This document shows, in pieces, positions 25,967 through 33,966 of a stretch of 53,779 nt of DNA. Each line of letters begins with the position of its first letter. Within the stretch, counting starts at the first letter, position 1. Both the position numbers and the translations under genes were made by a program. The notes beneath the pieces are model-generated. The model ran no database searches. It saw only the letters and a program-made list of their open reading frames with translations, and had not been told where the DNA came from. This DNA comes from an uncultured Eubacteriales bacterium (GTDB lineage: Bacteria; Bacillota; Clostridia; Oscillospirales; Oscillospiraceae), in contig URPU01000003.1 in the NCBI GenBank assembly GCA_900549865.1, forward strand, positions 1-53,779. Reading direction: 5' to 3'.

Positions 25967-26045
25967 TCTGCGCGACCCCGCGTAATGCGGTTTTGATATA
26001 CATTGGCAGCAATGGCAAATATCATAATAGAAAAGAGGTTGTACA

Positions 26046-26255
26046 ATGGTAAAACTAACTATCAGCGAGCTGGTCTGTAAGGGCTGCGGCCTCTGCGTGA
26101 GGGCGTGCCCGAAGGGCGTCCTTGCCCTTTCAAAGACGAAGCTCAACGCAAAAGGCTACCACCCCGCAGAGGTAGTCGATCAGGCAGCCTGCATCGGCTG
26201 CGCGTCCTGCGCGCGCACCTGCCCCGATGTGGCAATCAGGATAGAGAAGGAATAA
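26046..26255 (+). CDS. korD: 2-oxoacid:ferredoxin oxidoreductase, ferredoxin-like delta subunit
   Basis: A 69-residue protein with two 4Fe-4S motifs, CKGCGLCVRACP and CIGCASCARTCP. It is a bacterial 2[4Fe-4S] ferredoxin domain used as the electron-transfer subunit of KorDABC/VorDABC complexes. It lies 13 bases before the alpha subunit, in the standard delta-alpha-beta-gamma order. AGAGG precedes the ATG. Confidence 0.92.
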   Translation: MVKLTISELVCKGCGLCVRACPKGVLALSKTKLNAKGYHPAEVVDQAACIGCASCARTCPDVAIRIEKE

Positions 26256-26268
26256 GGAGGAAAGAAAG

Positions 26269-27342
26269 ATGGCATTGACTCTTATGAAGGGTAGCGAAGC
26301 GATCGCTGAAGCCGCCATTCGTGCCGGCGCGCGCTTCTTCTTCGGCTATCCTATCACCCCGCAGACTGAGATCCCCGAGTACATGTCCGCCCGTATGCCT
26401 GAGATCGGCGGCTGCTTCCTTCAGGCAGAGAGCGAAGTTGCGGCAATAAACATGGTTTACGGCGCGGCCTCCACCGGCGCACGCGTTATCACCTCTTCCT
26501 CCAGCCCCGGCGTCAGCCTCAAGCAGGAGGGCATCTCCTACTGCGCAGGCGCCCAGCTTCCGTGCGTCATCCTCAACGTTATGCGCGGCGGCCCCGGCCT
26601 CGGCAGCATCCAGGCCTCTCAGGGCGACTACTTCCAGGCCACCAAGGGCGGCGGCAACGGCGACTACCACATGATCACCTACGCCCCGGCGTCCATTCAG
26701 GAAGCCATAAACATCCTTGGCTTTGCATATGACAAGGCCGAGAAGTACAGAGTTCCCGTCATGATCCTTGCCGACGGCATTATGGCCCAGATGATGGAGC
26801 CTGTTGAAATGCCCGAGATGGTCGATTACAAGGTCGATCCGGAGAAGAAGCCCTGGGCGGCGACCGGCTGGAAGCCCGGCGACGATCCTGCAAAGCGCGC
26901 CGTGATCAACTCCCTGTACATCAACACCGAGGAGCTCACCGTCCACAACAACAACCTTCAGGCCATCTACCGCGAGATAGAGAAGAACGAAGAGATGTAC
27001 GAGACGTACCTGACCGAGGATGCCGACATCGTCATCACCGCCTTCGGCACCGTGGCACGTATCGCCAAGTCCGCCATCAATGACCTGCGCGAGCAGGGCA
27101 TCAAGGTCGGCCTCTTCCGCCCGATAACCGTATGGCCGTTCCCGTATGCACAGCTCGCCGACGCCGTCAAGGGCGCAAAGGCCATTCTTGACGTCGAGGT
27201 CAACGAGGGCCAGATGATGGAGGACGTCCGTCTTGCCGTCAACGGCGCTCTGCCCGTAGACTACTTTGGCTACTGCGGCAGCCAGATGCCTACCACCGAA
27301 GAGATCAAGGCAAAGATCCTCAATATGAAGGAGGGTATATAA
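26269..27342 (+). CDS. vorB: 2-oxoacid:ferredoxin oxidoreductase alpha subunit (VorB/KorA type)
   Basis: A 357-residue pyrimidine-binding subunit of a ThDP enzyme that oxidatively decarboxylates a 2-oxoacid to an acyl-CoA with ferredoxin. Recognisable segments are GYPITPQTEIPEYMS, FLQAESEVAAINMVYGAA, TSSSSPGVSLKQEGISY and ATKGGGNGDYHMI. This is closest to proteins annotated as 3-methyl-2-oxobutanoate (branched-chain) oxidoreductase, but 2-oxoglutarate enzymes are very similar. So branched-chain amino acid fermentation is likely but not proven. AAGGAGG precedes the ATG. Confidence 0.92.
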   Translation: MALTLMKGSEAIAEAAIRAGARFFFGYPITPQTEIPEYMSARMPEIGGCFLQAESEVAAINMVYGAASTGARVITSSSSPGVSLKQEGISYCAGAQLPCVILNVMRGGPGLGSIQASQGDYFQATKGGGNGDYHMITYAPASIQEAINILGFAYDKAEKYRVPVMILADGIMAQMMEPVEMPEMVDYKVDPEKKPWAATGWKPGDDPAKRAVINSLYINTEELTVHNNNLQAIYREIEKNEEMYETYLTEDADIVITAFGTVARIAKSAINDLREQGIKVGLFRPITVWPFPYAQLADAVKGAKAILDVEVNEGQMMEDVRLAVNGALPVDYFGYCGSQMPTTEEIKAKILNMKEGI

Positions 27343-28086
27343 ATGTCCGTCGTATTTGAAAAGACCCCTTACCTGACCGATAAGCAGTTCCACTACTGCC
27401 CGGGCTGCAACCACGGCATTATCCACCGCCTGGTGGCAGAGTGCCTTGAGGAATCCGGCATGGGCGGCAACATCGTCGGTGTTGCGCCGGTCGGCTGCTC
27501 CGTTTTCGCATATGACTACTTCAACGTTGACATGGTCGAGGCTGCACATGGCCGCGCCCCCGCTGTTGCGACCGGTATAAAGCGTGCAAAGCCCGACTCC
27601 CTCGTGTTCACCTATCAGGGCGACGGCGACCTTGCCTCCATCGGCACCGCCGAGATAGTCCACGCCGCACACCGCGGTGAGAAGATCTGCACCATATTCG
27701 TCAACAACGCCATTTACGGCATGACCGGCGGCCAGATGGCCCCGACGACCCTTGTCGGCCAGAAGACCACCACCTCTCCCTACGGCCGTGACGAGGCATG
27801 GTGCGGCGCGCCCATCAAGATGAGCGAGATGCTGACTCAGATTCCCGACTCCTACTATATCGAGCGCTGCGCTGTCAACAACAACGCGAACATCATCAAG
27901 ACCAAAAAGGCAATAAAGAAGGCGTTCCAGTACCAGATGGAAGGCAAGGGCTTCTGCATGGTCGAGGTTCTTTCCACCTGCCCGACGAACTGGGGTCTCA
28001 GCCCGGTCGAGGCGCTGAAGTGGCTTGAAGAGAACATGATCCCCTACTATCCTCTGGGCGTGTATAAAGATAAGGGGGCAAAGTAA
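27343..28086 (+). CDS. korB: 2-oxoacid:ferredoxin oxidoreductase beta subunit (ThDP-binding)
   Basis: A 247-residue subunit. The Cys-containing head YCPGCNHGIIHR is followed by the ThDP/Mg motif GDGDLASIGTAEIVHAA, completed by NNAIYGMTGGQMAPTT. It starts immediately after the alpha-subunit stop. The length and the single N-terminal CxxC fit the four-subunit KOR/VOR class, where the ferredoxin domain is a separate protein. Confidence 0.94.
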   Translation: MSVVFEKTPYLTDKQFHYCPGCNHGIIHRLVAECLEESGMGGNIVGVAPVGCSVFAYDYFNVDMVEAAHGRAPAVATGIKRAKPDSLVFTYQGDGDLASIGTAEIVHAAHRGEKICTIFVNNAIYGMTGGQMAPTTLVGQKTTTSPYGRDEAWCGAPIKMSEMLTQIPDSYYIERCAVNNNANIIKTKKAIKKAFQYQMEGKGFCMVEVLSTCPTNWGLSPVEALKWLEENMIPYYPLGVYKDKGAK

Positions 28087-28088
28087 TT

Positions 28089-28625
28089 ATGACTAAAGAG
28101 TTCATATTCGCCGGCTTCGGCGGACAGGGCATGCTGCTCATAGGCAAGTTCATGGCAATGGCGTGCATGCTCGACGGAAAGCATGTTTCCTGGCTTCCCT
28201 CCTACGGCCCTGAGATGCGCGGCGGCACGGCCAACTGCTCCGTTATCGTGAGCGATGAGGACGTCGCTTCCCCCCTGGTCGATAAGGCCGATGCAGTCGT
28301 GGCGATGAACCTGCCCTCTCTCGACAAGTTCGAGCAGAGCGTCAAGCCCGGCGGGGTGCTGGTCATCAACAGCTCCATCATTGAGCGCAAGTCCACCCGC
28401 GATGATATCACCGTCGTCTACTGCGACGCGATGAGACTCGCCGAGGAAGTCGGCAACCCCAAGGGCGCGAACGTCGCCATCCTTGGCGCGCTGCTTGAGA
28501 AGATGCCCATCGTTTCCGTCGATAAGATGATGGAAGCCATCCGCATCGAGCTTGGTGAGCGTAAGCTCCGCTTCCTCGAGGGCAACAAGAAGGCCCTTAT
28601 CGCCGGCATGGAAGCCGCAAAGTAA
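28089..28625 (+). CDS. korC: 2-oxoacid:ferredoxin oxidoreductase gamma subunit
   Basis: A 178-residue gamma subunit. The N-terminal FAGFGGQGMLLIGKFMA and the following SYGPEMRGGTANCSVIVSDE are diagnostic of the CoA-binding gamma domain. It starts 2 bases after the beta-subunit stop and completes the complex. A perfect terminator follows 20 bases later. Confidence 0.94.
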   Translation: MTKEFIFAGFGGQGMLLIGKFMAMACMLDGKHVSWLPSYGPEMRGGTANCSVIVSDEDVASPLVDKADAVVAMNLPSLDKFEQSVKPGGVLVINSSIIERKSTRDDITVVYCDAMRLAEEVGNPKGANVAILGALLEKMPIVSVDKMMEAIRIELGERKLRFLEGNKKALIAGMEAAK

Positions 28626-28644
28626 TCCACCAGTATACAAGACC

Positions 28645-28676
28645 AACGCGGCCGGGAATGCTCCCGGCCGCGTTTT
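28645..28676. terminator. Terminator between korC and the YesL-type gene
   Basis: AACGCGGCCGGGA and complement around a short loop, then TTTT on the plus strand. The AAC arm gives a T-run for the minus strand too, so it can serve both convergent units. Confidence 0.85.
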
Positions 28677-28697
28677 CGCTGCAATATTCAATTACCC

Positions 28698-29360
28698 TTA
28701 TTCGCCGCCGTCCGGCGCGCCGGCGCTGTCCTCTTCCTCCGGCGCGGATATGCCGGCGCCGTGCTTTTTGAAAACAGGCTCTGTAAACAGCGACCACAGC
28801 AGCATCATCACCGCCGGCATGAACGCAAGGGGGTACAGCCACCGCACGCTCAGCCGCGCAAGCTCCGCCGTCATTAAGACGAGTATCACCGTCGAGGGCA
28901 GATGCCCCACGGCGAGCTTGAGCGCAGTCGCATTCAGCGCGCCGAAGCCCAGCGCACAGCGCGACAGCGTCGGGAACACCCAGCACGCTGCACCCAGCGG
29001 CACGACCAGCGCCACATAATACGCCGCGCCCGCCGCCCCGGCGGAAGGCGACGCCGCGCTGTACTGCAGCAGCAGCGCCAGCATCCACAGCCCCAGTGCC
29101 GCGACGGCGCCCCACAGAAGCGTCAGCAGCGCGCCGGGAACAAGCTCGTTTTTAAACGTGCGGAAAAAGCGGGCGTAGGGCCGCGGCTGCTTATAGCGGA
29201 TGCACCGCACAACGCTGTCATACAGCGCGGCTGTCGCCGCGCCCAGCGTCAGCACAGGAAGGGAGAGCAAAAGCCACAGCACGCTCAGCGCCATGATATC
29301 CGTCAGCGTGTTCAGCGCGCGCCACAGCCAGCCCTGATAGCGAAATACGCGCCCCAGCAT
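28698..29360 (-). CDS. yesL: DUF624/YesL-family membrane protein
   Basis: A 220-residue protein with about five membrane helices. The DUF624 signature is in the first half: LNTLTDIMALSVLWLLLSLPVLTLGAATAALYDSVVRCI, followed by FFRTFKNE. Members usually lie beside carbohydrate ABC transporters in Firmicutes; their function is not established. The start overlaps the upstream esterase stop by one base (TGATG). It is the last gene of a minus-strand ROK-esterase-YesL operon, divergent from the amino-sugar transport genes. The C-terminal tail is acidic. Confidence 0.85.
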   Translation of the reverse strand: MLGRVFRYQGWLWRALNTLTDIMALSVLWLLLSLPVLTLGAATAALYDSVVRCIRYKQPRPYARFFRTFKNELVPGALLTLLWGAVAALGLWMLALLLQYSAASPSAGAAGAAYYVALVVPLGAACWVFPTLSRCALGFGALNATALKLAVGHLPSTVILVLMTAELARLSVRWLYPLAFMPAVMMLLWSLFTEPVFKKHGAGISAPEEEDSAGAPDGGE

Positions 29361-30001
29361 CAGGTCAGCTCACGCACCAGCGGCGCAAGGGCGGCGGCAA
29401 GCTGGCTGTGCCCAAGGCGGCTGAGGTGCATATAGTCCACCGTGTTGAACTCCGCCACGCCCTCGGCGTCAAGGAAGGCCCAGCCGTGCGCAGCACAGCG
29501 GCGGCGGTACTCCTCCGCCACGCCCATGGATGTGGCATGGCAGGACGCGCCCATGGCGGGGTCGTTGTGCCCCGCGCCGATGTGCGGCGGCGCGACGATG
29601 AGGATGTTCGGCTTCCCGCCGCGCCACGCGGCGACGGTCTCTGCCTTCATGGCAAGGCGCTCCATGCCGATGCCGATGCAGGTGGCGTTTGCATTGAAGC
29701 GCTCCTTCGTGTCGTTCGTGCCGAGCATGATGATCAGCAGATCCACAGGCTCATGCGTCATGAGCGTGGAATATATCACGTCAAGCCCGGACATGCACTC
29801 ATGCAGCGGATCGCGGAAAACGGTCGTCCGGCCGGAAAGTCCCTCCTCCAGAACAAGATAATCACGGCCCAGTGCCTTCTGCAAAAGGCAGGTCCAGCGC
29901 TCATCCTCGTTGAAGCGGTCGGTGCGGCCGGCAGTGTCGTTGGGGTCTGCGCAGTAGCCGTGGGTGTTTGAATCGCCAAAGCAGACAATATGTTTTTTCA
30001 T
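29360..30001 (-). CDS. SGNH/GDSL-family esterase
   Basis: A 213-residue cytoplasmic hydrolase. Block I is FGDSNTHG (nucleophile Ser). The block II Gly is in EGLSGRTT, block III is LGTND, and block V is VDYMHLSRLGH, with the catalytic Asp-x-x-His pair. No signal peptide is seen, so the substrate must be inside the cell. Within a sialic-acid-type operon an O-acetyl or N-acetyl sugar esterase is a reasonable inference, not a proven one. It follows the ROK gene by 33 bases. Confidence 0.88.
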   Translation of the reverse strand: MKKHIVCFGDSNTHGYCADPNDTAGRTDRFNEDERWTCLLQKALGRDYLVLEEGLSGRTTVFRDPLHECMSGLDVIYSTLMTHEPVDLLIIMLGTNDTKERFNANATCIGIGMERLAMKAETVAAWRGGKPNILIVAPPHIGAGHNDPAMGASCHATSMGVAEEYRRRCAAHGWAFLDAEGVAEFNTVDYMHLSRLGHSQLAAALAPLVRELT

Positions 30002-30034
30002 GCGCGGTCTCCTTCTTATTTTATATTGTAAGGA

Positions 30035-31417
30035 TCACTTCCTGCTCTCCGGCAGGGAAGCGGCGGCGGCGGACTGGCCGACGCGGCGGAACTTCTCATC
30101 CGGCAGGGCGAGGTGTATCTTCTCCGCAAGCTCGCTGTACTCGTCGCGCAGAACGCGCTCGCACTCGCTTATGATAAGCTCACCGCCGCGTCCTGACATC
30201 ACGCGCCCGAGCAGCAGCACATGGCGGAAGCCGTACATGTCGTGATACAGCGCGAGGGAGTGCGCCAGATACACGCCGATGCTGCGGTATATCGCGGCGG
30301 CGCGCGCGTCGCCCTCGTCCATCAGCCCCTGCACGACCTTCAGCTTCTCCGCCGGGGAGAGGGCGGCATCAAGCGCAATGCCCGCCGCCGGGGCCAGCTT
30401 TATAACGCCGTCCTGCGAAAAATATTTCACGCCGCACCCGATGTCCAGCGACCATTCGTCCTGCATTGCGGCGGGGTTCGCGTCCACGGGGATGAACGCC
30501 AGCTCATTGAGCCAGCCTGTGATGTATCCCTTCTCATCGACGTAGCCGCCCGCCTCGCTCGTGCCCATGGCGATGCCGAGGATGTTCGTGTCCTCAAGGC
30601 TTATCGCCCCGGCAAGCGCCGTGACGTCGCCGTCGTTGAAAACGCAGAAGGGCACATCGCCGAAGGTGTCGGTGATGGCGCGGATGTATATGTCCTTGAC
30701 CTTCGCGTCGAAAAGCTCCTGCGGCACCTTGAGGAAGAGGGAGGCGTTCATGGTGCGGTTGTTGATGTACACCCCGGCGCTGGACACGCCGACAGCGTCC
30801 ACGCGCGGCATGTGCGCCGCCGCCGCTTTCAGCGCGGCGACTATGCCGTCATAGTGATAATCCGGGTCGGAGTTCGTCTTGGGGAACCACACGACCTCCT
30901 CGGAGTACACCGTCTCACCGTCGATAACGGCGGAGACCTTGCGGTCGCTTCCGCCCGCGTCGAAGCCTATGCGGCAGCCGTCGAAGTGCCCGCCCGCGGG
31001 CCGGGGGGAATCCTTCGCCTCTGGCAGGGCGTCGGTATAGACGACCTCAAACGGCCTTTCGTATATTTTGGAGAAATAATCCCAGTCGAAAGCCTGACAG
31101 CCGTCCGCGCTGAAGCAGCCGCGTATGTAGTCACATATATCGCGGTCCCCGCTGACATACACGCGCCAGCCGCCCTTCATCCACAGCATTGACTTGACAA
31201 GGCGGCGGATATAATACCTGTCGGCCTCGCGCATTTCGGCGGTGCCGTGTATGAAAGTATGAACGGATGCCATCTCGCCGCCGCTGCGTTCCACGGCGAT
31301 GCCGACAGGCTTTGCCGCCGAAGCGAGAAAGGCGTGGTTGAACTTGTAAAGCGGGAAAAAGTCACGGTCAAGCTCCGGAAGGTTCCGGACTTCGGCCTCG
31401 ATTCCGAGATAGTTCAT
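30035..31417 (-). CDS. ROK-like sugar kinase with an N-terminal extension
   Basis: A 460-residue protein. From about residue 165 it has an actin-like ATPase fold of ROK type. The phosphate-1 loop is RIGFDAGGSDRKVSAVIDG. AVGVSSAGV follows, then NDGDVTALAGA (with the general-base Asp expected in ND) and the adenosine-side MGTSEAGG. The usual ROK zinc motif CxCGxxGC is not seen. The first 165 residues match nothing I recognise and are unusual, as ROK kinases are about 300 residues. In this context it is the candidate N-acetylglucosamine/N-acetylmannosamine kinase. GGAGG precedes the ATG. It is first in the minus-strand operon. Confidence 0.75.
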   Translation of the reverse strand: MNYLGIEAEVRNLPELDRDFFPLYKFNHAFLASAAKPVGIAVERSGGEMASVHTFIHGTAEMREADRYYIRRLVKSMLWMKGGWRVYVSGDRDICDYIRGCFSADGCQAFDWDYFSKIYERPFEVVYTDALPEAKDSPRPAGGHFDGCRIGFDAGGSDRKVSAVIDGETVYSEEVVWFPKTNSDPDYHYDGIVAALKAAAAHMPRVDAVGVSSAGVYINNRTMNASLFLKVPQELFDAKVKDIYIRAITDTFGDVPFCVFNDGDVTALAGAISLEDTNILGIAMGTSEAGGYVDEKGYITGWLNELAFIPVDANPAAMQDEWSLDIGCGVKYFSQDGVIKLAPAAGIALDAALSPAEKLKVVQGLMDEGDARAAAIYRSIGVYLAHSLALYHDMYGFRHVLLLGRVMSGRGGELIISECERVLRDEYSELAEKIHLALPDEKFRRVGQSAAAASLPESRK

Positions 31418-31468
31418 GCTGTGCGTCCTCCATATGTTTAAGATTTTGCAGTACAGTGTGATGCACTC

Positions 31469-31497
31469 ATTATAACACGGCTTTGCGCGGCTGTCAC
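31469..31497 (-). promoter_or_regulatory. Promoter of the ROK-esterase-YesL operon
   Basis: Read on the minus strand: GTGACA (31497-31492), 17-base spacer, TATAAT (31474-31469). It lies beside the operator-like sequences shared with the divergent AGE operon. Confidence 0.65.
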
Positions 31498-31499
31498 CA

Positions 31500-31519
31500 G
31501 AAAATAAAAAATTATTTCA
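31500..31519. promoter_or_regulatory. AT-rich operator-like half-site pair
   Basis: GAAAAT and ATTATTTC arms around a poly-A centre. It resembles the RpiR-type sites at 31532 and 33718 but with wider spacing, so it is less certain. Confidence 0.3.
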
Positions 31520-31531
31520 AATAAAATTAAT

Positions 31532-31551
31532 CTTGAAAATTATTTTCCAAG
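31532..31551. promoter_or_regulatory. Candidate RpiR operator 1
   Basis: CTTGAAAATTATTTTCCAAG, a near-palindrome. Its core TGAAAATTATTTTCC (31534-31548) recurs at 33718 with one change. It overlaps the -35 box (TTGAAA, 31533-31538) of the AGE promoter. Confidence 0.6.
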
Positions 31552-31561
31552 ATGATAGTAT
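31533..31561 (+). promoter_or_regulatory. Promoter of the AGE-RpiR unit
   Basis: TTGAAA (31533-31538), 17-base spacer, TAGTAT (31556-31561), about 66 bases before the AGE start codon. The operator-like sequence covers its -35 element. Confidence 0.5.
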
Positions 31562-31626
31562 ATAAATAGAATATCCCGAATACCCTTGTTGACCGAGGGT
31601 AAAATCAAGAAAGGGGAAAGCTACCC

Positions 31627-32829
31627 ATGGACAGATCAAAATTGCAGGATGCAAGAGAATGGATACGGTCAGAGCTGGACAAGTGCATAAGCTTCTGGCT
31701 CAATAACGGCATGGACGAGGTCAACGGCGGCATATATACCTGCCTTGACCGCCGGGGCGAGGTGTACTCCACGGATAAAAGCGTGTGGATGCAGGGGCGC
31801 TGCGGCTGGATATTCGCGTACCTCTGCCATGTGTACGGCGTGCGCGAGGAGTGGCTGCGCGCGTCGAAAAGCTGCATCGACTTCATGGAGGCGCACTGCA
31901 TAAACCACGCCGCCGGGGGCAGAATGTACTTCACCGTCACCGCCGAGGGTGCGCCGCTGCGCCAGCGCCGCTACTGCTTTTCGGAGGCGTTTTACGCGAT
32001 GGCTAACGCGGAGTATTACGGCGTGACGGGCGAGCGGGAGAATCTTGAACGCGCGCGCCGCGCCTATGATATGTACTGGAACCTCAACCACGGTATGCCA
32101 GACCCCACCGGCCTCGGCCCCAAGACGGAGGCGGCCACGCGCACGGGGCGCGCCTTCGGCATCCCGATGATATACCTCAACGTCACCTCCGTGATGCAGC
32201 GCGTCGATCCGGAGAACGCGGCGCTCTACGACGAGCGCGCCCGCGCCTGCGTGGATGAGATATTCCGCTATCACGTCCATCCGGAGCTGAAATGCGTGCT
32301 GGAAAACGTCGCTGTTGACGGCAGCGCGAGATTGTATTACACTGAAGGACGCACTGTCAATCCCGGACATGACATAGAGGGCGTGTGGTTCCTGCTGGAA
32401 TACGCGCGCAGGACCGGCGACAAGGAGCTTGCCGGCCGCGCGGAGGAAATTTTCAACTGGGCGATAAACGCCGGATGGGACAAGGAGTACGGCGGGCTTC
32501 TGTACTTCGTGGACGCTCTCGGCAAGCCGCCGGAGGCGTATGAGCACGACATGAAGCTGTGGTGGCCGCATGACGAGATACTAATATCCTCGCTGATGCT
32601 CTATAGAGACACCGGCAAGGAGGAATACCTCGACTGGTTTTATACCACGCTCGACTACTGCAAGGCGCACTTCGCCGACAGCGAGTACGGCGAGTGGTAC
32701 GGTTATCTCCGCCGCGACGGAAAGCCGACTGAGCCGCCGTGCAAGGGCTCGACGTTCAAGGGGCCGTTCCACCTGCCGCGAATGCTGGTCATGACGGACC
32801 TTATGGCCGGGGAATTGCTTGCAGAATAA
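31627..32829 (+). CDS. N-acylglucosamine 2-epimerase (AGE family)
   Basis: A 400-residue (alpha/alpha)6-barrel epimerase, full length. The catalytic-site histidines are visible in NPGHDIEG (His248), KLWWPHDE (His315) and KGPFHLPR (His382). The family interconverts N-acetylmannosamine and N-acetylglucosamine without phosphorylation, or cellobiose-type sugars in some members. With the lyase at 37292 and the ROK kinase at 30035 this suggests an unphosphorylated ManNAc-to-GlcNAc step. GGGGAAAG precedes the ATG. rpiR follows 18 bases later. Confidence 0.88.
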   Translation: MDRSKLQDAREWIRSELDKCISFWLNNGMDEVNGGIYTCLDRRGEVYSTDKSVWMQGRCGWIFAYLCHVYGVREEWLRASKSCIDFMEAHCINHAAGGRMYFTVTAEGAPLRQRRYCFSEAFYAMANAEYYGVTGERENLERARRAYDMYWNLNHGMPDPTGLGPKTEAATRTGRAFGIPMIYLNVTSVMQRVDPENAALYDERARACVDEIFRYHVHPELKCVLENVAVDGSARLYYTEGRTVNPGHDIEGVWFLLEYARRTGDKELAGRAEEIFNWAINAGWDKEYGGLLYFVDALGKPPEAYEHDMKLWWPHDEILISSLMLYRDTGKEEYLDWFYTTLDYCKAHFADSEYGEWYGYLRRDGKPTEPPCKGSTFKGPFHLPRMLVMTDLMAGELLAE

Positions 32830-32847
32830 CAGCTACAGGAGAAGTAT

Positions 32848-33711
32848 ATGGGGCAGAGCAGCGCAAATGTATTTGAGCGGATAAGCGCGGAGTATTATAA
32901 TCTCACCGCCGCGGAGAAGAAGGCGGCGGACTACGTGCTTTCGCACCAGAGAAAAACGCAGGACATGAGCATAACCGAGCTGGCCGCGGCAAGCGGCGTG
33001 GCGGAGGCGACCGTGTCGCGCTTCTGCCGCAGGCTGGGCTGCAAGGGGTATAACGCCTTCCGCCTCGCCATTGCCAACTCCATCGCCCAGCGCCCGCAGC
33101 AGGCCAACCCGCTGTCCGGCGAGGTGCTTGACGACGACAGCTTTTCCGACGTCTGCAAAAAGCTCTACACCGCGAACGTCAGCGCCATGACCCAGACGCT
33201 TGAGCTTGTCCGGCCGGAGGATTATATCCGCGCCGCGGACCTGCTGGAGAGGGCGGACAAGGTGCTGTGCATGGGGCAGGGCGGTTCCATGATAATCGCA
33301 ATGGAGGCGGCGCATCTCTTCTCCACCGCGAGCGGGAAGTATTTTGCCGTGGTCGATTCGCACATGCAGACCGTCGCCGTCGCCACCGCAGGCGAGAACG
33401 ACGTCATCCTCTTCTTCTCCTATTCCGGCGCGACGAAGGACCTCGTCGAGACGCTTTCCTACGCCCGCCGGCGCGGCCTCAAGACCATCCTTGTCACGCA
33501 CTTTGCCAATTCCCCCGGCGCGGAGCTGGCGGATGTTTCGCTTCTGTGCGGCGCGGATGAAAGCCCGCTTCAGCTCGGCTCCATCGGGGCGAGGATCGCG
33601 CAGATGTACCTTATGGACGTGCTCTTTTCCGAGCTGTGCCGCCGCAACCTTGACGCGTGCCGCCAGAGCCGCGCCCGCATCGCCGACGCGCTTGCGGAAA
33701 AGCACATATAA
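32848..33711 (+). CDS. RpiR/MurR-family transcriptional regulator (NanR-like by context)
   Basis: A 287-residue regulator. The N-terminal HTH_6 domain (about 1-77) has LTAAEKKAADYVLSH and the recognition region ITELAAASGVAEATVSRFCRRLG. A SIS sugar-phosphate-binding domain follows (about 110-260), with VLCMGQGGSMIIAMEAA and ILFFSYSGATKDLVETL. RpiR proteins in sialic acid clusters of Firmicutes respond to ManNAc-6-phosphate or a similar ligand. Palindromic sites that could be its operators lie before age, right after its own stop, and upstream of the promoter for the transporter genes. It lies 18 bases after the epimerase gene. Confidence 0.9.
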   Translation: MGQSSANVFERISAEYYNLTAAEKKAADYVLSHQRKTQDMSITELAAASGVAEATVSRFCRRLGCKGYNAFRLAIANSIAQRPQQANPLSGEVLDDDSFSDVCKKLYTANVSAMTQTLELVRPEDYIRAADLLERADKVLCMGQGGSMIIAMEAAHLFSTASGKYFAVVDSHMQTVAVATAGENDVILFFSYSGATKDLVETLSYARRRGLKTILVTHFANSPGAELADVSLLCGADESPLQLGSIGARIAQMYLMDVLFSELCRRNLDACRQSRARIADALAEKHI

Positions 33712-33717
33712 CGCGCC

Positions 33718-33732
33718 TGAAAATAATTTTCC
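33718..33732. promoter_or_regulatory. Candidate RpiR operator 2
   Basis: TGAAAATAATTTTCC contains the perfect 13-base palindrome GAAAATAATTTTC. It differs from the core at 31534 at a single central base. Confidence 0.6.
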
Positions 33733-33753
33733 GACATATATCCGCATCACGAA

Positions 33754-33781
33754 CCCCCGGACGGCGCACTGCCGCCGGGGG
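33754..33781 (+). terminator. Hairpin after rpiR
   Basis: CCCCCGG-A-CGGC pairs with GCCGCCGGGGG around a 5-base loop (one bulge). There is no T-run, so it may stabilise the transcript more than terminate it. Confidence 0.5.
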
Positions 33782-33825
33782 ATTCGCATATCAAGATTCT
33801 GCAAATAATCTTCTTATCCGCAAAA

Positions 33826-33843
33826 TGAAGAAAATTTTTTTCA
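33826..33843. promoter_or_regulatory. Candidate RpiR operator 3
   Basis: TGAAGAAAATTTTTTTCA is a palindrome with TGAA/TTCA ends, 8 bases upstream of the -35 box of the transporter promoter. Confidence 0.5.
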
Positions 33844-33851
33844 AAAATATA

Positions 33852-33880
33852 TTGACATCCGGCCAAACTTTGGTTAATAT
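33852..33880 (+). promoter_or_regulatory. Strong promoter of the amino-sugar ABC transporter operon
   Basis: Perfect TTGACA (33852-33857), 17-base spacer, TAATAT (33875-33880), about 87 bases before the binding-protein gene. Confidence 0.8.
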
Positions 33881-33966
33881 GATGGTGGATAGAACAGCAG
33901 ACGAACTCACCGGCGAAAGCCGTTGAAATAATAAAAATGCGAATAAAAATTTTAAGGAGGCACAAC

